From an uncultured Collinsella sp. (GTDB taxonomy: Bacteria > Actinomycetota > Coriobacteriia > Coriobacteriales > Coriobacteriaceae): DNA of 40,698 nt. Made by a program: the position numbers and the translations under genes. Within the stretch, counting starts at the first letter, position 1. Every line of letters starts with the position of its first letter. Positions 30,901 to 40,698 of this stretch are shown here, one piece after another. The notes below the pieces were generated by a model that worked only from the letters and a program-made list of their open reading frames with translations, searched no databases and was not told where the DNA came from. Location of the stretch: contig URNK01000001.1 in the NCBI GenBank assembly GCA_900549195.1, positions 1-40,698 of the forward strand. Reading direction: 5' to 3'.

Positions 30901-32625
30901 GTGGACGAGGAAGCAAGCATCATCCTGGGGGATGCCATCGCCTTTTGCCAGCGCGACGGCCAAGATGCACGCCTCATCAACATGCTGGGGCAATCGCGCG
31001 CCATAAGCCTGACCGAAGATACGCTCACGATCGAGGCCCCCTCGCGCTTTGCCATCGCGCAGCTCAAAAAGCATCAGCCAACCATTGAGGCCTATCTGGA
31101 AGAAATCGCCTTTGCACCGATTGCTCTCGACATCGTGGCACCGCAAGGCGCCGCGACGGAATCCACTGCCGCCACGGTGCCCGCCACGGCTCCCGCTGCT
31201 TCCCCGGCGGTGCCGGCCTCCGCAGGTGACGTGCCGACAATCGAGCACCAGCACAGCGATGTTTCCCGTGAAACCATGGCACCGTTGCCGACCGCGGCGG
31301 CGACGCCAACGAACGCGCCCGTCACGCACATGCCCATCGCTCACGACGCAGCGGCGGGCGCGGATTCGGGCATTGCAATCAAAAACACGCTCTCGGCCGA
31401 CGATTTTCGTCGCATGATGAACCAGATGAAGGGCGGGGCGCCGACTAAATCCACGCAAGCCGCGACCCCCACCTCGCCCATGCCAGCACCGACCGTGCCG
31501 GCCGAGCAGAATACGGATGGAGCCCCACTCGCCGCGAACTCAAAATTTACCTTTGAGAACTTTGTCTACGGCCCCGAGAACAGCCATGCCTATCGCTCGG
31601 CACTCAAGTTTGCCGCCCTCGCGGACGAGCGCGGCACATGCACATCACTGTTCATCTACGGCAAATCGGGCCTGGGCAAGACGCACCTGCTGCTTGCCAT
31701 CAAAAACGAGCTCGCCGAGAAGTCGCCCGAGATCAAGGTCAAGTATGCCAACTCCCAGGCATATCTGGACGACCTGATGACCGAGTTCGACCGTCAAAAG
31801 AAGAGCAACGCCCCCATCATGCAGGCGTACCACGGCGTGGACGTGCTCATCATCGATGACATCCAAAACATCATCGGCAAGCGCGCGAGCGTGGACTACT
31901 TTTTCCAGCTCATGGACGAGTTCATCCGCAACAACAAGAAGGTCGTCATCGCGGCAGACCGCGCTCCCAAGGACCTGAGCATGGACGAGCGTCTGACCAG
32001 CCGTTTCAACGCCGGCATGCTCTGCCTGGTCGCAGAGCCCAGCTACGAGATGAAATACAAGATCTTGCAGCGCTATTACGAGAACACCATCGTCGCCGCT
32101 CCCGAGGCAGGCGACGACTCACTGCTGGCGGCCTACGGGGGCGACGGCGGGCACCTGACCGATGAGCACTTTAAGCACATGGCAGAGGTGTCGGGCACCA
32201 ACATCCGCGAACTCGAGAGCTTCTGCGAGCGCTGCGCCGGCGAGGCGGGCGACCGCGAACGCGAGGGCGGGGAGCTCACCTTTGACGATATCGACGCCAT
32301 CGCCAGCCAGTACTTCGACACATCGGCCAAAAAGATCAACGTGCAAACGGTTCAGTCCGTCATCGAAGAGCAGTACGGCGTGACGCACGAGGAGCTCATC
32401 GGCCCGCGTCGCAACGCCAATATCGCCAAAGCGCGCCATATCGCTATCTACCTGGCCATCGAGATGTGCGAGATGACGACCACGGCGGTGGGCGCCGAAT
32501 TTGGCAACCGCAACCACTCGACCGTCAGCACGAGTTACAAAAAGGTTCAGAAGATGATCCAGGAAGAACGCACCGTCACCGAAGATCTCAAATCGTTGCG
32601 CGATAAAATTACACTGCGCTCGTAG
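30901..32625 (+). CDS. dnaA: Chromosomal replication initiator DnaA
   Basis: 574 residues, longer than the usual 450-500 because of a long linker. Domain I (1-80) is the DnaB/partner-binding part. Domain II (about 85-205) is Ala/Pro/Thr-rich. Domain III is an AAA+ ATPase with Walker A GKSGLGKT (254-261), Walker B VLIIDDIQ and the arginine-finger region SRFNAG. Domain IV (about 475-574) reads DnaA boxes; its signature is NHSTVSTSYKKV (from Asn538), where most DnaA proteins have DHSTV-HA. The GTG start follows GGGAGAG. It shares an operon with the GHKL-winged-helix gene and its codons contain a parS-like sequence at 31260-31275. Confidence 0.97.
   Translation: MDEEASIILGDAIAFCQRDGQDARLINMLGQSRAISLTEDTLTIEAPSRFAIAQLKKHQPTIEAYLEEIAFAPIALDIVAPQGAATESTAATVPATAPAASPAVPASAGDVPTIEHQHSDVSRETMAPLPTAAATPTNAPVTHMPIAHDAAAGADSGIAIKNTLSADDFRRMMNQMKGGAPTKSTQAATPTSPMPAPTVPAEQNTDGAPLAANSKFTFENFVYGPENSHAYRSALKFAALADERGTCTSLFIYGKSGLGKTHLLLAIKNELAEKSPEIKVKYANSQAYLDDLMTEFDRQKKSNAPIMQAYHGVDVLIIDDIQNIIGKRASVDYFFQLMDEFIRNNKKVVIAADRAPKDLSMDERLTSRFNAGMLCLVAEPSYEMKYKILQRYYENTIVAAPEAGDDSLLAAYGGDGGHLTDEHFKHMAEVSGTNIRELESFCERCAGEAGDREREGGELTFDDIDAIASQYFDTSAKKINVQTVQSVIEEQYGVTHEELIGPRRNANIAKARHIAIYLAIEMCEMTTTAVGAEFGNRNHSTVSTSYKKVQKMIQEERTVTEDLKSLRDKITLRS
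31260..31275. other. parS-like sequence inside dnaA
   Basis: TGTTTCCCGTGAAACC differs at two of 16 positions from parS and lies in the part coding the disordered domain II, where codon choice is freer. Confidence 0.45.
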
Positions 32626-32863
32626 GGAAATAGAGACACCTGTTGAAAACTTGTCAAAACCACGGGCATAAGGTGTCTAAAACCCAACCCGCGGTGATGA
32701 AAAGTTTTGCGCAGGTTTTGAACGTGGAAAACCACCCCTGTTGCACACAGGTTGCTGTCGATTCTCTTTCTGGGTCTGACCTGCGTCTTTGGGAGTAATC
32801 AACAGTTTCGTCAGTGCTATTACTATTATTAAGATATTTATATCTATAGAAAGGTATTAAAAG
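32626..32863 (+). other. Probable oriC unwinding region between dnaA and dnaN
   Basis: Non-coding. DnaA-box-like 9-mers: TGTTGAAAA (32641-32649, inverted TTTTCAACA), CGTGGAAAA (32724-32732, inverted TTTTCCACG) and TAATCAACA (32796-32804). Twelve bases after the last one begins the trinucleotide run CTA-TTA-CTA-TTA-TTA (32817-32831), then about 30 bases of almost pure A/T. Box, short spacer, trinucleotides and AT-rich DNA is the layout of the DnaA-trio basal unwinding element described in B. subtilis. A dnaN promoter is probably also here but is not resolved. Confidence 0.65.
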
Positions 32864-33967
32864 ATGAAGTTCACCGTCAGCCAGAGCTCGCTTACACAAG
32901 CCATCGGCGTCGTTATGAAGGGTGTCGCTTCGGCATCCACCCTTCCCATCCTGTCGGGCGTGCTCGTCAAGGCGCAAGACGGCATCTTGGAATTCCAGAC
33001 CTCTAACTACACCATCTCGATCCGTCATCGCATCGCGGCGCATGTCGAAGAAGAGGGCGAGATGGTTATCCCCTGTAAGATGCTCTCCAATATCACCAAG
33101 ACTCTCCCCGATGCCCCGGTCACCTTTGAGCTGTCCGAGCGCCAGGTGCTGATTGGTTGCGAGAAGAGCTCTTTCCGCCTGAACACGCTCGATGCCAATG
33201 ACTTCCCCGAGTTTCCGGCCTATGCCATCGAGAGTGCCGTGGAGCTGCCGACCGATATCTTGTCCGAGATGGTCGGCCGCGTGTGGCGCGTTACCTCGAC
33301 CGACAAGGCCCGCCCCATCCTGGGCGGCGTGCACATGAAGGTCGAGAACAACACCGTGCGCCTGGTGGCGACCGATTCTTTCCGCTTGGCCGTGTGCGAT
33401 ACGCAGGTCGAGACCTCGACCCTCGAGGGTTCCTTTGAGCTCAACGTTCCGGCCGACGCCTTTAACGACGCGCTGAACATCATGGCCAGCCAGGCGACCA
33501 TCATGATCGGAGCTACCGACACCCAGGTCGTCTTTGAGGCCGGCAACACCACCTACGTGTCGCGCCGCATCGAGGGCGTGTACCCCAACTACAAGCAGCT
33601 CATCCCCGATTCGTGCGTGACGAGCGTCAAGATCGACGTCGCCGCCTTTAACGCCGCCCTCAAGCGCGTGGCCGTTATCGCGAGCGCCAACCCCGCCGTC
33701 AAGTTCGAGATCGATGTCGAGAACGGGCAGATGGGACTGTCCTCCATTTCCAATGACCAGGACCTTGCGCAGGAGACAATCGATGTCGAGGCCGAGGGCG
33801 AGTCGGGCACCATCGCCTTCAACTACCACTACATCTTCGGGTGCCTCAATGCCCTGTCCAAGGAGAAGGAGATCACGCTGGAGCTCAAGAGCTACTCGCA
33901 GGCGGGCATCTTCAAGTCCTACGACAAGATCAACTACCTGTACCTGGTCATGCCGGTCCGCATCTAG
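32864..33967 (+). CDS. dnaN: DNA polymerase III beta subunit (sliding clamp)
   Basis: 367 residues, three tandem clamp folds. Typical segments are ASTLPILSGVLV near the N-terminus, DFPEFPAY (about 112-119), VSRRIEGVYPNYKQLIP (about 230-246) and the C-terminal YLYLVMPVRI, whose MPVR-type ending lines the client-peptide pocket. It forms a dimeric ring on DNA and tethers polymerase III and repair proteins. AGAAAGG precedes the ATG by eight bases. recF follows ten bases after the stop. Confidence 0.98.
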   Translation: MKFTVSQSSLTQAIGVVMKGVASASTLPILSGVLVKAQDGILEFQTSNYTISIRHRIAAHVEEEGEMVIPCKMLSNITKTLPDAPVTFELSERQVLIGCEKSSFRLNTLDANDFPEFPAYAIESAVELPTDILSEMVGRVWRVTSTDKARPILGGVHMKVENNTVRLVATDSFRLAVCDTQVETSTLEGSFELNVPADAFNDALNIMASQATIMIGATDTQVVFEAGNTTYVSRRIEGVYPNYKQLIPDSCVTSVKIDVAAFNAALKRVAVIASANPAVKFEIDVENGQMGLSSISNDQDLAQETIDVEAEGESGTIAFNYHYIFGCLNALSKEKEITLELKSYSQAGIFKSYDKINYLYLVMPVRI

Positions 33968-33977
33968 CAACCGCCCT

Positions 33978-35084
33978 ATGACCATGTTCGCCCGCGGTCT
34001 TTCCGTCGCGCACTACCGCAGCTTCGATAGCTATCGCCTTGCCCTAGACGAGGGCGTGACGATACTTGCGGGACCCAACGCGGCGGGAAAGACCAATCTC
34101 ATAGAGGCGCTGCAGCTGCTGACGAGCGGCGCCTCGTTTAGGCATCCGACCGCAGCCGAGCTCGTCCATGACGGCGTGGGCTCGTGCAAGGTCGAGCTGA
34201 GGCTCGAGGGCGACGGCCGCGTGCTTGATATGGGGTTGAGCGCGGAGGACGGTAAGCGCTCGTTTAGCCGCAACGGCAAGAGATGTTCTGCCGCCGGTGT
34301 GCGCGGGGTTCTGCCGAGCGTGCTGTTTTGCCCCGACCATCTGGACATGGTTAAGCGAGGCGCCAGTGTGCGCCGCGCCGCCCTCGATGACTTTGGCATG
34401 CAACTGAGCGCACGCTATGCCGATCTTGCGAGCACCTATGGGCGCTGCGTGACCCAGCGTAACGCCTTGCTCAAGGAGACCTGGTGCTGCCGCGAGATGC
34501 TCGGCGCGTGGAACGATTCGATTGCCCGCGCGGGCTCGGCCCTGCTCGTGCACCGGTTGGCCCTACTCGACCGGCTGGCGGGCCATGTGCACACTGCCTA
34601 CGGTCAAGTGGCGTCCGGCGAGGCTGCCAGCGTGACCTATACGTCCACGCTGGGGGATTTGCCCCAGGTCGAGGATCGCGAAGAGCTGAAGGGCTGGGCG
34701 TACGAGCGCATGCTGGCTGCCCTTGATGAGCGCGCCGACGAGGAAATTCGCCGCGGCGTGACGTTGGTGGGACCGCATCGCGATGAGATTGAGTTTACCG
34801 TGGCGGGTCGCTCCGCCCGTTCATTTGCCAGCCAAGGTCAACAGCGAACGTTGGTTCTGGCCTGGAAGGTGGCGGAGGTGGTCGTGGCTCGCGATGTCCT
34901 GGGCACCGCCCCACTGCTGCTTTTAGACGACGTGATGAGCGAGCTCGACGGCGAGCGTCGCGGCGCTTTTCTGCGGCTGATCGGCGATGATATCCAGACG
35001 GTCATAACCACGACCAACCTGGGGTACTTTACCGATGACCTGCTTGATCGAGCCAAGGTGGTGAGCATGGGTGAGACGTGCTAA
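33978..35084 (+). CDS. recF: DNA replication/repair protein RecF
   Basis: 368 residues, SMC-like ATPase that helps RecA load at gaps. Walker A is GPNAAGKTNL, the ABC-type signature is FASQGQQRTLVLAWK, and Walker B LLLLDDVMSELD. Helpful N-terminal start MTMFARGLSVAHYRSF is canonical; two ATGs (33978 and 33984) are possible and neither has a clear ribosome site, so coupling to dnaN is likely. The frame is open far into dnaN but that is a shadow. The end overlaps the DUF721 gene by 14 bases. Confidence 0.96.
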   Translation: MTMFARGLSVAHYRSFDSYRLALDEGVTILAGPNAAGKTNLIEALQLLTSGASFRHPTAAELVHDGVGSCKVELRLEGDGRVLDMGLSAEDGKRSFSRNGKRCSAAGVRGVLPSVLFCPDHLDMVKRGASVRRAALDDFGMQLSARYADLASTYGRCVTQRNALLKETWCCREMLGAWNDSIARAGSALLVHRLALLDRLAGHVHTAYGQVASGEAASVTYTSTLGDLPQVEDREELKGWAYERMLAALDERADEEIRRGVTLVGPHRDEIEFTVAGRSARSFASQGQQRTLVLAWKVAEVVVARDVLGTAPLLLLDDVMSELDGERRGAFLRLIGDDIQTVITTTNLGYFTDDLLDRAKVVSMGETC

Positions 35085-35634
35085 TTACGAGCGCGAGAGC
35101 GAGACAGTCGCCTTCAGTGGGTTTTTGAACGCAGAGCGCCAGCGCATCCTGGCGGCTGCAACACCTGAGCGCCGTGCGCAGATGGAGGCTGCCGAGGAGT
35201 CGCGCGCGATCTATCGCGCGTGGAACGCGGTGTGCTCGGGCACGCGCGAGGGGCGGCATGTGACGGGTCTGCGCTACCTGCCCGAGTCCAATGAGCTGCT
35301 GGTATATCTCGACTCGCCCTCGTGGACGCAGGAAATGACGCTGTTGCGCGAGATCATCCGCGCGCGTATGGAGCGCGCCGGTGCGCATGTGGACGGCCTG
35401 GTGTTCAAAACCACCGCGCCCGGTCACACGCCACCCGCCGCCAAGGAGCGCCTGCGCCCGGCGACGACCGAGCGCCCGCCGGCCCCGCACGCCGACCTCA
35501 GTGAGGCCGAGCGCACCGAGATCGAGCGCCAAGTGGCACCCATCGAGGACCAAAAACTGCGCGAGGCCCTCGAGAACGCCATGAGAGCCAGTGCCGAGTG
35601 GGCCAAGGGCGTGCAAAGAAAAAAAGAGCCTTAA
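35071..35634 (+). CDS. DUF721/DciA-like protein
   Basis: 187 residues, GTG start overlapping recF. The core (about 50-110) has the DUF721 pattern: WNAVCSGTREGRHVTGLRYLPESNELLVYLDSPSWTQEMTLLREIIRARM, with the conserved Trp-x-Gln near 86-89. The C-terminus is charged and probably disordered except a helical DQKLREALENAM. DUF721 proteins of the DciA type act as loaders of the replicative helicase DnaB in bacteria lacking DnaC/DnaI, and in Actinomycetota they sit between recF and gyrB as here. A terminator follows, ending the dnaA-dnaN-recF stretch. Confidence 0.85.
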   Translation: MRRANYERESETVAFSGFLNAERQRILAAATPERRAQMEAAEESRAIYRAWNAVCSGTREGRHVTGLRYLPESNELLVYLDSPSWTQEMTLLREIIRARMERAGAHVDGLVFKTTAPGHTPPAAKERLRPATTERPPAPHADLSEAERTEIERQVAPIEDQKLREALENAMRASAEWAKGVQRKKEP

Positions 35635-35661
35635 ATCGCATCTGGTGGCCTTGTAGAGCCA

Positions 35662-35690
35662 AATACCCTCGTTCCCGAGGGTATTTTTTT
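35662..35690 (+). terminator. Terminator between DUF721 gene and gyrB
   Basis: A 10-bp stem AATACCCTCG/CGAGGGTATT with a TTCC loop is followed by a run of seven T. It separates gyrBA from the upstream operon. Confidence 0.93.
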
Positions 35691-35697
35691 ACGATAA

Positions 35698-37770
<2,073 letters not shown>

Positions 37771-37781
37771 GAGGAGGTAAC

Positions 37782-40523
37782 GTGGCAGACGATATCAACA
37801 ATAGCGAGGGTATGGACGAGGCCGGCGATGCCGGTATGCCCGATGATCTGAAGCGCCTGCTTGCCCGTGCTGAGCAGGGCGAGGACGGCGACCCGGACGC
37901 CTATAACCCCGATGCCGATGATGATGAGGAAGAAGACGACGACGGTGAGCTCGAGGAGAGCTTTGGCGAAGTCGACCGTGGCGCCTCGGCCGGCGAGGAT
38001 ATCAACGGCGGCCAGCTCCAGATTTCGGAGTTCGGTCGCGAGATGAAGCAGTCGTTTATCGAGTATTCGATGTCGGTTATCACGGCGCGCGCCCTGCCGG
38101 ACGTGCGCGACGGCTTAAAGCCGGTGCACCGCCGCATCCTGTATGCGATGAACGAGAGCGGCATCTACCCCAACCGCCCACATAAGAAGTCGGCCTGGAC
38201 GGTCGGCGAAGTTATCGGTAAGTACCACCCGCATGGCGACTTCGCGGTCTACGAGGCCATGGTCCGCCTGGCGCAGTGGTTCTCCATGCGCACGCCGCTC
38301 ATCGACGGTCATGGCAACTTCGGTAACATCGACGGCGACGGCGCGGCAGCCATGCGTTACACCGAGAGCCGCCTGGCAAAGCCCGCCATGGAACTGCTGC
38401 GTGACTTGCAGAAGGATACCGTCGACTGGCAGCCCAACTACGACGAATCGCTTGCCGAGCCCGTGGCGCTGCCTGCGCGCTTCCCCAACCTGCTGGTCAA
38501 CGGCAGCCAGGGCATCGCCGTCGGCATGGCCACCAACATCGCCCCGCATAACCTCACCGAGGCGATCGAGGCCACCTGCTACCTGATCGACAACCCCGAC
38601 GCCACCGTCGACGAGCTCATGCAGATCATGCCCGGTCCGGACTTCCCCACCGGCGCCATCATCATGGGCAGCGCCGGCATCAAACAGAGCTACGAGACCG
38701 GACGCGGCTCCATTACCGTGCGTGCCAAGGCACATGTGGAGTCCACCAAGACCGGCCGCAGCCGCTTGGTCTTTACCGAGATTCCCTACATGGTCAACAA
38801 GGGCACCCTGCAGGAGAAGATCGCCCAGCTCGTCAACGACAAGCGCATCGAGGGCATATCGGATATGCGCGATGAGTCCAACCAGAAGGGCATCCGTCTG
38901 GTTATCGAGCTCAAGAAGGGCGTCATTCCGCAGGTCGTGCTCAACAACCTGTATAAGTACACCTCGCTGCAGACGACCTTTGGCGCCAACAACCTGGCAC
39001 TCGTCAACGGCGTTCCCAAATGCCTGAGCCTGCGCGAGATGCTGCAGCACTACATCGACCACCAGGTCGACGTCGTCACCCGCCGCACCCGCTTCGACCT
39101 TAAGAAGGCCCAGGCCCGCGCGCATATCCTCGAGGGCTACCTGATGGCCCTTGACCATATCGACGAGGTCATCAGCATCATCCGCTCCTCGCAGACCGAC
39201 TCCGAGGCCAGCAGCCGACTGATCGAACGCTTTGGCTTTACGCCCGAGCAGACCACGGCCATCCTCGAGATGAAGCTGCGCCGCCTGACCGGCCTGGAGC
39301 GCGACAAGATCCAAGAAGAGTTGGACGGCCTGCGCCGCGCCATCGCCTACTACGAGGACCTGCTGGCGCACGAGGAGAAGATTCTGGGCGTCATCAAGGA
39401 AGAGATGCGCGAGATCTCCAAGAAGTTTGGCGACAAGCGCCGCACCGAAATCAGCCAGGTTGAGAAGGACCTGGATGTCGAGGACCTCATCGCCGACGAG
39501 GATATGGTCGTGACCATCACCCACACCGGCTACGTTAAGCGTATCCCAGTGGCTGCCTACCGTGCCCAGAAGCGCGGTGGCAAGGGCGTGTCGGGCGTCA
39601 ACCTCAAAGAGGACGACGTTATCGACGAGATGTTCATCGCGTCCACGCACGAGTACGTGCTGTTCTTCTCGAGCAAGGGCAAGGTCTATCGCCTGAAGGT
39701 GCACGAGCTGCCGGTGGGTACGCGCCAGGCGCGCGGTACCGCGATCGTCAACCTGCTGCCCTTCGAGGAAGGCGAGAAGATCGCGAGCGTCATCAGCTGC
39801 CGCGAGTTCCCGGCCGACGAGTACCTGATGTTTGCCACCAAGAGCGGCATGGTCAAGAAGACCGTGATGAGCGCATATGATCGCAGCCGTCGCGACGGCC
39901 TGATCGCTATCAACCTGCGTGACGACGACGCGCTGCTGAACGTGCGCCGCGTGCGCGAGGGCGACAAGATTATCCTAGCCACCACCGCGGGCAAGGCGAT
40001 CATGTTCTCCGAGGAGCAGGTGCGCGCCACCGGCCGCGATACCAGCGGCGTTCGCGGTATCGGTCTGAAGGACGGCGTGAGCGTTCTGGGCATGGAAGTC
40101 ACTAACGGCAACGGCGATCTGTTCGTCATTACCGAGCGCGGCTACGGCAAGCGCACGCCGGTCGCGGACTATCCGGAGCAGAATCGCGGCGGCCAGGGCG
40201 TCTACACCATCCAAATGACCGAGCGTAAGGGTAACCTCGCGGCCATGAAGACGGTGGGCCCGCAGCACGAGCTATTCATCGTGACGGAGGGCGCGACGGT
40301 CATTCGCGTCAAGACCGACGAGATCAGCCAGACTGGCCGCGCCACCCAGGGCGTCAAGATGATGACCGTCGACGACAACGACCGCATCTGCGCTGTCGCC
40401 CGCATGACGGCCGCCAAAGAGAAGCCCGAAGGCGAAGCCACAGAAAACGGCTCTGCCCCCGAAGAAACCCCTGTCGATCTAGGCGACGGCAACGACATGC
40501 CAGAAGATCTCCTAGACGAGTAA
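37782..40523 (+). CDS. gyrA: DNA gyrase subunit A with acidic N-terminal extension
   Basis: 913 residues, GTG start after GAGGAGG. The usual start of the protein ([36 protein letters not shown]) begins only at about 88; before it lies an extension of about 75 residues rich in Asp and Glu (a run of acidic residues at 45-60). Catalytic Tyr193 is in RYTESRL. In the quinolone-resistance region the sequence is [19 protein letters not shown]: Phe154 stands where E. coli has Ser83, and Glu158 where it has Asp87. The C-terminal beta-pinwheel contains the GyrA box QKRGGKG. The last 40 residues are acidic. Confidence 0.98.
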   Translation: MADDINNSEGMDEAGDAGMPDDLKRLLARAEQGEDGDPDAYNPDADDDEEEDDDGELEESFGEVDRGASAGEDINGGQLQISEFGREMKQSFIEYSMSVITARALPDVRDGLKPVHRRILYAMNESGIYPNRPHKKSAWTVGEVIGKYHPHGDFAVYEAMVRLAQWFSMRTPLIDGHGNFGNIDGDGAAAMRYTESRLAKPAMELLRDLQKDTVDWQPNYDESLAEPVALPARFPNLLVNGSQGIAVGMATNIAPHNLTEAIEATCYLIDNPDATVDELMQIMPGPDFPTGAIIMGSAGIKQSYETGRGSITVRAKAHVESTKTGRSRLVFTEIPYMVNKGTLQEKIAQLVNDKRIEGISDMRDESNQKGIRLVIELKKGVIPQVVLNNLYKYTSLQTTFGANNLALVNGVPKCLSLREMLQHYIDHQVDVVTRRTRFDLKKAQARAHILEGYLMALDHIDEVISIIRSSQTDSEASSRLIERFGFTPEQTTAILEMKLRRLTGLERDKIQEELDGLRRAIAYYEDLLAHEEKILGVIKEEMREISKKFGDKRRTEISQVEKDLDVEDLIADEDMVVTITHTGYVKRIPVAAYRAQKRGGKGVSGVNLKEDDVIDEMFIASTHEYVLFFSSKGKVYRLKVHELPVGTRQARGTAIVNLLPFEEGEKIASVISCREFPADEYLMFATKSGMVKKTVMSAYDRSRRDGLIAINLRDDDALLNVRRVREGDKIILATTAGKAIMFSEEQVRATGRDTSGVRGIGLKDGVSVLGMEVTNGNGDLFVITERGYGKRTPVADYPEQNRGGQGVYTIQMTERKGNLAAMKTVGPQHELFIVTEGATVIRVKTDEISQTGRATQGVKMMTVDDNDRICAVARMTAAKEKPEGEATENGSAPEETPVDLGDGNDMPEDLLDE

Positions 40524-40563
40524 GAGGCCCTAGCTGGTAAAAAATATCAGACCCCATATATCG

Positions 40564-40596
40564 GCGGTCGGCGCACTGCGCGCCGACCGCTTTTTT
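40564..40596 (+). terminator. Terminator of gyrBA
   Basis: An 11-bp stem GCGGTCGGCGC with its complement and a five-base loop is followed by six T, 40 bases after the gyrA stop. Confidence 0.93.
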
Positions 40597-40658
40597 GACA
40601 ATCTTGGACCCGCGTTCGCCCCGGCCGCATGGCGGCACATGAAGTCGATCGCGAGTTC

Positions 40659-40696
40659 CGCACGAGCCGGAGAGCACTTAATGTGCTCTCCGTGCG
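40659..40696. repeat. Long hairpin at the right edge
   Basis: GGAGAGCAC/GTGCTCTCC around TTAAT, extended by outer arms CGCAC/GTGCG. The window ends two bases later, so it cannot be told whether a U tract or a gene follows. Confidence 0.6.
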
Positions 40697-40698
40697 AG

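Noticed and set aside
32654..33985. 443-codon minus-strand frame opposite dnaN
   Set aside because: Antisense shadow of dnaN that also covers the candidate origin; no domain or start signal.

Overview
The window looks like the replication-origin region of a high-GC member of the Coriobacteriia (Actinomycetota), most like Collinsella. The evidence is the gene order rpmH-rnpA-yidD-yidC-jag-rsmG-parA-parB facing away from dnaA-dnaN-recF-DUF721-gyrB-gyrA, ParABS with a B. subtilis-type parS, tandem WYL regulators, and an LPxTG/SpaA surface adhesin. The genus is an inference from gene content and style; no database was searched. The left edge is a contig end: bases 1-44 are Illumina Nextera adapter plus index, followed directly by the 5' end of a 16S rRNA gene.

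Region 1-9.6 kb, mostly minus strand: truncated 16S rRNA and its leader, tRNA-Lys(TTT), an M29 aminopeptidase, a small membrane protein coupled to purC, an OmpR-type two-component pair, a Tat lipoprotein coupled to a TSCPD protein, purB, and tRNA-Gly(CCC). Repeats derived from the 3' end of that tRNA lie beside it.

Region 9.9-24.4 kb, mixed strands: a large plus-strand adhesin (thioester domain, about six SpaA/Cna-B repeats, LPATG), a small membrane protein, a very long M28-like membrane protein whose peptidase halves are split by about 650 low-complexity residues, two WYL regulators, a DnaQ-DinG helicase overlapping ddl, and rlmN.

Region 24.1-29.2 kb, minus strand: parB, parA with three perfect parS sites upstream, rsmG, jag, yidC, yidD, rnpA and rpmH. 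The par/rsmG part is visibly poorer in GC than the rest.

Region 29.2-40.7 kb, plus strand: the transcription switch and probable bipartite oriC. The first gene is an unusual three-part protein (GHKL ATPase, Pro/Gln-rich linker, winged helix) 15 bases upstream of dnaA. Next come dnaA, an AT-rich intergenic stretch with DnaA-box-like motifs and a row of trinucleotides like the DnaA-trio, dnaN, recF, a DUF721/DciA-like gene, gyrB and gyrA. Chromosome replication, segregation, supercoiling, ribosome and tRNA maturation, and membrane-protein insertion are thus clustered around the origin. The strongest leads are the GHKL-winged-helix protein next to dnaA, the candidate origin-unwinding element, the degenerate M28-like protein, the thioester adhesin beside tRNA-derived repeats, and a Phe at the quinolone-critical Ser83 position of GyrA.
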